DNA of 50,982 bases, from positions 1 to 50,982 of the forward strand of contig PDQP01000051.1 in assembly GCA_002747805.1 (NCBI GenBank), written 5' to 3'. Positions 46,259-50,982 of this stretch are shown one piece after another (position 1 is the first letter of the stretch; every line of letters starts with the position of its first letter). Position numbers and translations under genes: made by a program. Source of the DNA: Deltaproteobacteria bacterium (GTDB taxonomy: Bacteria; Desulfobacterota; Desulfobulbia; Desulfobulbales; Desulfocapsaceae). The notes under the pieces are model-generated. The model was not told where the DNA came from. It saw only the letters and a list, made by a program, of their open reading frames with translations, and did no database searches.

Positions 46259-47263
46259 ATGTCATTACTCGAAATTAAAAATCTCTCGGTGAGTTTTCAG
46301 ACCGCAGGCGGACTTTTTACCGCCGTGGACAAGGTCTCCATGAATATTGAAGCAGGAGAAATTGTCTCCATTGTGGGTGAGTCTGGCTCCGGCAAATCGG
46401 TTTCCATGCTGGCCTTGATGGGGCTGCTGCCTTGGACCGCCAGAGTTAGTGCCGATACCCTGAATTTTGACGGCCGGGATTTACTTACCATCAGCAAAAA
46501 GGAACGTAGGGAAATTATCGGCAAGGAAATATCCATGATATTTCAGGAACCGATGACCAGCCTTAACCCCTGTTTCACGGTGGGTTTTCAAATTAAGGAG
46601 GCATTAAAGGCACATCTTGATATGAGCCGGAAAGAGCGGCAGGAAAGGGCGGAGGATTTGCTTAATCTGGTCGGCATTCCTGAGCCAAAAAAACGTCTTC
46701 GGGCCTTCCCGCACCAGATGTCGGGGGGCATGAATCAACGGGTGATGATTGCCATGGCCATTGCCTGCCACCCCAGACTGCTTATTGCTGACGAACCAAC
46801 CACCGCCCTTGATGTAACCATCCAGGCACAAATCCTGGAACTGCTGCTTAAACTGCAGGATGAAAACAAGATGTCGCTGGTACTTATCACCCACGATATG
46901 GGGGTGGTGGCCGAGACTGCCAAAAGGGTGGTGGTACAATATGCCGGTCAGCAGGTAGAAAGGCAGGAAGTAAAAAATTTATTCACCAATCCGCATCATC
47001 CTTATACCTCGGCCCTGCTTTCCGCCCTGCCGGAGAGGGCCAGTTCAAAGAAGCTGGCTTCCATTTCCGGGGTGGTTCCAGGCCAGTTTGACAAGCCTGA
47101 AGGCTGCCTTTTTTCGCCGCGCTGCGAATATACCACCGATAAATGCCGGACCGAGGTGCCGGGTGAAGCGGCAGAAGAACTAGGCTGTTCCCTGTGCCAT
47201 TACCCCCTGCAGGACGGCCAGCCGATCAATCATCCGGAAAGCGGAGGGAGCGTGAATGCGTGA
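46259..47263 (+). CDS. dppD: peptide ABC importer ATPase DppD-type
   Basis: First ATPase, 334 residues. Walker [16 protein letters not shown]-loop [14 protein letters not shown], signature [16 protein letters not shown], Walker [17 protein letters not shown] and switch HDMGVVAE are present. The C-terminal oligopeptide domain has cysteines ([15 protein letters not shown]...GCSLCHY) that in relatives bind an Fe-S cluster. It overlaps dppF by 8 bases. Confidence 0.96.
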   Translation: MSLLEIKNLSVSFQTAGGLFTAVDKVSMNIEAGEIVSIVGESGSGKSVSMLALMGLLPWTARVSADTLNFDGRDLLTISKKERREIIGKEISMIFQEPMTSLNPCFTVGFQIKEALKAHLDMSRKERQERAEDLLNLVGIPEPKKRLRAFPHQMSGGMNQRVMIAMAIACHPRLLIADEPTTALDVTIQAQILELLLKLQDENKMSLVLITHDMGVVAETAKRVVVQYAGQQVERQEVKNLFTNPHHPYTSALLSALPERASSKKLASISGVVPGQFDKPEGCLFSPRCEYTTDKCRTEVPGEAAEELGCSLCHYPLQDGQPINHPESGGSVNA

Positions 47264-48224
47264 GGTTATTTTACAGGCCGCCGACTTGACCCGTCATTAC
47301 CGGGTGCAAAGACGGGGGCTGAAAAAACCGGCCACCCTAAAGGCCCTTGACGGGGCAACCTTTACCCTGGCCAAGGGGGAAACCTTGGCGGTGGTCGGGG
47401 AATCCGGCTGCGGCAAGTCAACTCTGGCCAGACTGGTAACCCTTATCGAAGAGCCAACTTCCGGCGAGCTGCTTATCAAGGGTATGGATGTAAGTAAGGC
47501 CAGTAAAAAAGAGCGGCGTGCCTTGCATAAAAAGGTGCAGATCGTTTTTCAGGATCCTTATGGCAGCCTTAACCCAAGACAAAAGATTGGTATGGCCCTG
47601 GAAGAGCCGCTTTTGGTTAATACTTCCATGTCAAAAAGCCAGCGGGAGGAAAAGGCGCGGGAGATGATAAATCTGGTCGGCCTGAGGCCGGAGCATTATG
47701 AGCGTTATCCCCATATGTTCTCCGGCGGGCAGAGACAGCGGGTCGCCATTGCCAGGGCCTTGATGCTGGAGCCGGAAATTCTGGTGCTGGATGAACCGGT
47801 TTCCGCCCTTGATGTGTCAATTCAGGCCCAAATTTTGAACCTGCTGATCGAGTTACAGGAGCGGCTAAATTTGGCCTATCTTTTTATCAGCCATGACCTT
47901 TCGGTGGTGGAGCATATTGCCGATGAGGTGATGGTTATGTACCTGGGGGTTCCAGTTGAAAAGGGAAGCAGGGAGAAAATTTTCAAAAATCCCCGCCATC
48001 CATACACCAGGGTGCTGCTCTCCGCAACCCCGATTGCCGATCCATTCAGGCAAAAGGAGCGAATTGTCTTGAAGGGTGAACTGCCTTCGCCCATTAACCC
48101 GCCGGATGGCTGCTCATTTCACCCAAGATGCCCCGACACTATGGAGGTCTGCACCAGCGTGTACCCGGAGCGAAGAGTTGTAGATGAAGATGTGAAAATT
48201 GCCTGTCATGGAGCAGGCTCGTAA
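47256..48224 (+). CDS. dppF: peptide ABC importer ATPase DppF-type
   Basis: Second ATPase, 322 residues. Walker [16 protein letters not shown]-loop [13 protein letters not shown] (the diagnostic OppF/DppF sequence), signature [15 protein letters not shown], Walker [17 protein letters not shown] and switch HDLSVVEH. The oligopeptide-type C-terminus [15 protein letters not shown] closes the protein. Last gene of the operon; no clear terminator follows. Confidence 0.96.
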   Translation: MREVILQAADLTRHYRVQRRGLKKPATLKALDGATFTLAKGETLAVVGESGCGKSTLARLVTLIEEPTSGELLIKGMDVSKASKKERRALHKKVQIVFQDPYGSLNPRQKIGMALEEPLLVNTSMSKSQREEKAREMINLVGLRPEHYERYPHMFSGGQRQRVAIARALMLEPEILVLDEPVSALDVSIQAQILNLLIELQERLNLAYLFISHDLSVVEHIADEVMVMYLGVPVEKGSREKIFKNPRHPYTRVLLSATPIADPFRQKERIVLKGELPSPINPPDGCSFHPRCPDTMEVCTSVYPERRVVDEDVKIACHGAGS

Positions 48225-48606
48225 CCGGACGAAGTTTCTTTCCGATGGAGCTGCTGCCATTTGTCATGTATGGTTATGCCAATACCGCCGTGTACAATAT
48301 CCAAGCACAGCGGTAGGGCAGATGGTCCGTCATCATATGATTACGATAAAGCAATTTTACCGTTGTCTTTTCCAAGAATAGCCCCAGCATTAAATTCAAT
48401 ATATTTTAGCACAGGCAAAATACAACAATTTTGTTGTTATCAGCTTCCTGAAAATACGGCAAATATAAAAAAGACTGGTTCATCCTTTCTTCTAACTAAA
48501 CGTTGCTAAGCAGTTCATCTGAAATAATATCATTGACATGATATGTTACGATTTTGTATGTAAATTCAGTCAAATAAATAAATAATCATATTCCATATAA
48601 AAAATA
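48225..48606. other. intergenic region between dppF and tRNA-Met
   Basis: About 380 bases with no supported gene. A short open frame (48261-48509, +) reads no recognised domain. The second half is AT-rich and ends in the tRNA promoter. Confidence 0.4.
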
Positions 48607-48635
48607 TTGACTAAGAACGGTCAATCGTATATAAG
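48607..48635 (+). promoter_or_regulatory. promoter for tRNA-Met
   Basis: TTGACT (48607-48612) and TATAAG (48630-48635) are 17 bases apart, 12 bases before the tRNA 5' end. Confidence 0.75.
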
Positions 48636-48647
48636 GGCAACAACAAT

Positions 48648-48724
48648 GGCGATGTAGCTCAGATGGTTAGAGCATACGGCTCATATCCGTAGTGTCCGGG
48701 GTTCAATTCCCTGCATCGCCACCA
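48648..48724 (+). tRNA. tRNA-Met (anticodon CAT)
   Basis: A complete 77-base cloverleaf with encoded CCA. The acceptor arms are GGCGATG and CATCGCC, the D-arm is GCTC-AGATGGTTA-GAGC, the anticodon stem is TACGG/CCGTA with loop CTCATAT, and the T-arm is CGGGG-TTCAATT-CCCTG. The fully paired acceptor end excludes initiator tRNA. A CAT anticodon could also be a lysidine-modified tRNA-Ile2, but the stem sequences look like elongator Met. It is the probable attachment site of the integrase element that follows. Confidence 0.93.
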
Positions 48725-48759
48725 CATGTGATATTCACAGCTTATCATCAAGCGTCATA

Positions 48760-48795
48760 AAGCCGCATCCTATAAGGGTTTGCGGCTTTTTTTTT
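48760..48795 (+). terminator. Rho-independent terminator of tRNA-Met
   Basis: Stem AAGCCGCA (48760-48767) with TGCGGCTT (48781-48788), then a run of T. Confidence 0.85.
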
Positions 48796-48836
48796 CCCTT
48801 TCCATCTCCCATATATATTCCCCCTCTGCCTTGACA

Positions 48837-48909
48837 ACCCACAAAATTTGTGGGTACGTTTGTGGGTATTTTCTGTAACAGGCGTACCCACAAGAAAAAT
48901 ACCCACAAA
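48837..48909. repeat. five TTTGTGGGTA repeats (integrase arm-site-like)
   Basis: TTTGTGGGTA occurs directly at 48847 and 48859, and its reverse complement (TACCCACAA or close) at 48837, 48885 and 48900, all within 73 bases just before the integrase relic. Such clusters bind the integrase N-terminal domain in tRNA-integrating elements. Confidence 0.75.
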
Positions 48910-48923
48910 AATAGAAAAAGTAT

Positions 48924-50049
48924 ATGAAAACTCAAAGAGATAACAATCAAGAACTTAAAGGTGCCTGATGATATAGGCAGGCATTCAGACGGTGATGGTT
49001 TATACCTTGAGCTTCTTGCAAGTGCGAAAGGAAGACAAGCAGAAAGCCCATGAGGAGGCAGAGGACGACCAGCAAAACAGCTTTGAGAATATAGCGTCTA
49101 GATGGCTGGAATCAAACAAAGATGTATGGATGCAGATCACTTTAATAAGGTGCATAGAAGCCTTGAAAAAGACGCTTACCCTGTTATCGGCAGTATCCCT
49201 ATAAAAAAGCTCAAGCGGCAAGATATTCTAGCAGTGATAAGAAATATTGAGGAGCGGGGGAGCTATGGCATTGCCGCCAAGGTATTACAACGAATAGGGG
49301 CTATATGCCGCTATGCTATCTATGAAGGGCTTATAGACTGGAACCCTGCAAGCGAGATGCGGGGAGTATTAAAGAAGCGTCCAGTTATCCACAGAAGGAG
49401 GCTCGATAAGGAGGAACTGCCGGAGTTCTTTAGAAGGCTTAAAGAATCAAGGATGCACCATGTAACAAAGTCAGTATTCAGGTTCATAATATTCACAGGG
49501 GTAAGGCAAATAGAAGCACGCTTGGCAACATGGGGATAGGTAAACATAGAAAACAGGCTTTGGACTATACCGGCCAAAAGGATGAAAATGAGAAGGGAAG
49601 CCCACACTGTTTACCTTTCAAGCCAAGCCATGAAGATAATAATGGATATGAAGAAGCTGGCACTAAATGATGAGGGGTTAATCTTTCCCGGTATTACCAA
49701 CCCATATAAACCTATTTCAAGTAGTACCCTGATGGAGAACATGAACAGTATGGGCTACGAGGGCAAAGCAACAATACATGGCTTTAGAAGTATGCTTGAG
49801 ACCTTTGGAGCGGAGCTGATGTGTTTTAATAAGGATGCACTGGATAAGGTACTTTCTCATAAGGATAGCGACACGACCAGGGACATATACCATCAAGCAA
49901 GATACGTTGAAGAGCGGCAAAGAATTATGACTTGGTGGGGTGCCTGGCTTGAAGCTATAGAAATGAGTGGCGAGCTGGTGCCGGAGGAGAATTATATCCC
50001 TGAAAGTGTCCACGGGGGGGGGGCAATGTCATGTAAACATCTGTATTAA
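48924..50049 (+). pseudogene. decayed P4-type tyrosine integrase
   Basis: Remnant of a ~400-residue site-specific recombinase. Pieces appear in order. An N-terminal fragment (IKNLKVPDDIGRHSDGDGLYLELLASAKG) is out of frame with the ATG at 48924. An internal deletion then joins this to KEDKQKAHEEA...SFENIASRWLESNKDVW. A 1-base shift near 49120 leads to DADHFNKVHRSLEKDAYPVIG...FIIFTGVRQIEARLATW. A TAG stop at 49537-49539 interrupts the frame, which resumes as VNIENRLWTIPAKRMKMRREAHTVYLSSQAM. The C-terminal catalytic part (HGFRSMLETFGAEL, LSHKDSDTTRDIY) keeps the HXXR and the likely Tyr. With at least four lesions it cannot make an active enzyme. Confidence 0.88.
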
Positions 50050-50379
50050 CTGTGAAAAACATTAAAGAAGAGAGAGAAAAAAAAATTGCTTTATAAGGAA
50101 CCATGGACAATTGGACAGTAGGGGGTTTTCTTAATGATTTCATGTCATTAAACTGTCTGAGCCGTTTGGACAGTTTGGACAGTTCTTTGTATCCTTAATA
50201 ATATCATGCAGTTGAACTGTCCAAGCCGTAAATTCAATGAGTTAGACGAAATAAGGCAGCAAAATTAGATTTTTACCCAAAAAAAAAGACGATTAGTCAG
50301 TATTTTACCTCCCCCCTGTGGACACATTTTTATAGACCTTCTACCGTTATACTTGTTATACATGTAATACAAATAGAGG
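50050..50379. other. intergenic region with GGACAGT repeats and a TA operator
   Basis: Holds an imperfect ~36-bp direct repeat (50131-50166 and 50195-50230), each with ACTGTC..AGCCGT, and three further GGACAGT copies (50113, 50168, 50176). CCCCCCTGTGGACAC at 50311-50325 mirrors GTGTCCACG(n) at 50007. Before the next gene, GTTATACATGTAATAC (50355-50370) is a near-palindrome suitable as a ribbon-helix-helix operator. No gene is seen. Confidence 0.5.
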
Positions 50380-50384
50380 ATGCT

Positions 50385-50603
50385 ATGCTTGCCGTCAGAT
50401 TACCGGAAGAGCTGGAAAGACGATTAGACCATCTCGCCAAAAGCACCGGGCGCACGAAAACCTTTTATGTCCAAGAAGCCATAGAAAGACATACCGAGGA
50501 TATGGAAGACTTATATTCGTCTCTTGCTGTCCTTGAGGATATAAAAACAGGTAAGGAAGAATTATTAGACGACAGGGAAATGTGGGATGATCTGGACGAT
50601 TAA
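50385..50603 (+). CDS. ribbon-helix-helix antitoxin (RelB-like)
   Basis: A 72-residue protein. MLAVRLPEELERRLDHLAKSTGRTKTFYVQEAIERHTEDMEDLYSSLAVLEDIKTGKEELLDDREMWDDLDD shows a strand plus two helices for DNA binding and an acidic C-terminal toxin-binding tail. AGAGG precedes the ATG by 5 bases. The near-palindrome GTTATACATGTAATAC upstream is the likely autoregulatory operator. It overlaps a truncated toxin start by 17 bases. Confidence 0.82.
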   Translation: MLAVRLPEELERRLDHLAKSTGRTKTFYVQEAIERHTEDMEDLYSSLAVLEDIKTGKEELLDDREMWDDLDD

Positions 50604-50754
50604 ATACGCTCCTCATTTCAAAAGAGATCATGAACAGCGAGCTTACATAGAAGCAGGATATATGATTAAAGCCGCCTGTTCGGTCATCGAAGGGTTTATC
50701 TTGGTCCCCCCCCTGTGGATACCAAGGTCGTTTCAGGCAAAACTTGCTGGTTGA
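50587..50754 (+). pseudogene. truncated RelE/ParE-like toxin
   Basis: Starts inside the antitoxin gene and reads MIWTIKYAPHFKRDHEQRAY, which resembles the first strand and helix of RelE-type toxins. It then loses the family pattern (GFILVPPLWIPRSF) and stops after 55 codons; active RelE toxins have about 85-95. The sequence after 50700 carries the same C-run motif as 50311, so the gene was probably cut by a rearrangement next to the insertion sequence. Confidence 0.5.
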
Positions 50755-50781
50755 CTTTGTCCCTTTCTGTTAGTACAATAA

Positions 50782-50982
50782 TTAGTCAACCCTGAGAAAC
50801 TACCAACACTTTGAAAATAAAAGACAAATTTCATTTTTTTATGGTCATAATTGCAGGTTTCTGTTAAAATATACTCGAAATCTTGCAATATTAAATGACA
50901 TTTTTGGAGTAAAAATGAAAGGAAAAAGTCCCAACCAAAGCCAACTAAGTCTGGTGGATCAGAGCCTGTCTATGCAGCTTAA
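50782..50982 (+). mobile_element. left end of an insertion sequence (partial)
   Basis: The terminal repeat 50782-50800 is the exact inverse of 81-99. TTAG just outside the TCAACCC core fits a YTAR target. A transposase start follows at 50915, and the element runs off the right edge. Confidence 0.65.
50915..50982 (+). CDS. transposase N-terminus (IS5/IS1182-like, partial)
   Basis: Twenty-two codons are visible, beginning MKGKSPNQSQLSLVDQSL, which resembles the MKGK/MRGK-type opening of IS5- and IS1182-family transposases. GGAG lies 5 bases before the ATG. The gene is cut by the window edge. The inverted repeat 115 bases upstream supports a mobile element; the exact family is not certain. Confidence 0.55.
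   Translation, partial: MKGKSPNQSQLSLVDQSLSMQL

Noticed and set aside
48261..48509. 82-codon open frame after dppF
   Set aside because: No ribosome binding site, no domain, and composition like intergenic DNA.

Overview
The window looks like a chromosomal segment of a Gram-negative anaerobe of the Desulfobacterota, most likely Desulfobulbales. The evidence is a stand-alone dissimilatory-type sulfate adenylyltransferase (sat), the classical menaquinone pathway, zapA followed by a 6S-like RNA and rny, and outer-membrane genes (lolA, pal, ompH/skp). The lineage is an inference from gene content and order, not a database result.

Layout. 1-99 is the end of an insertion sequence. 128-4101 holds hemB, gapA, lolA and an S1-domain gene (+). 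4182-4725 is a MazE/MazF-type toxin-antitoxin pair. 4789-8538 runs on the minus strand: pal, skp/ompH, yicC, a remA-like DUF370 gene, gmk and rlmB. 8872-9297 is an unknown gene (+). 9303-12198 (minus) is a ZapB-like coiled coil, zapA, a 6S RNA candidate and rny. 12510-13012 is a YefM/YoeB pair (+), then a broken NUDIX gene (minus). 13739-19969 (+) is a lytic transglycosylase, a MoaE-like protein, an HDOD protein, a hybrid histidine kinase and a YihY/BrkB membrane protein. 20201-25519 (+) is groES-groEL, sat, aroB and a nitroreductase. 25581-27776 (minus) is a 1-Cys peroxiredoxin and fumC. 28119-31686 (+) is a FecBCD-like ABC importer with an FmdE-domain protein. 32015-32827 is a SUMF1-fold secreted protein whose last ~40 codons look like the variable region of a diversity-generating retroelement (DGR). 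32889-39026 is menI-menF-menD-menB-menC-menE, followed by a MATE exporter. 40503-42464 is upp and a uracil permease. 42676-48224 is a Dpp/Opp-type peptide ABC importer. 48648-48724 is tRNA-Met(CAT), followed by a decayed tyrosine integrase, a remnant toxin-antitoxin pair, and the left end of an insertion sequence whose terminal repeat matches (inverted) the one at the left border.

How the genes fit together. The core encodes haem synthesis, glycolysis, lipoprotein traffic, division, RNA turnover, chaperonins, sulfate activation, quinone synthesis and nucleobase and peptide uptake. Accessory pieces sit between these blocks: three toxin-antitoxin loci, a pseudogene with homopolymer frameshifts, a tRNA-linked integration relic, and the DGR-like target gene. 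No reverse transcriptase or template repeat is visible here, so if the DGR reading is right the target is served by a retroelement elsewhere. A ~77-bp element containing a Fur-box-like core is duplicated upstream of the metal importer and of the DGR-like gene. Both window edges lie in copies of one insertion sequence in the same orientation, which is what contig ends at a collapsed repeat look like.
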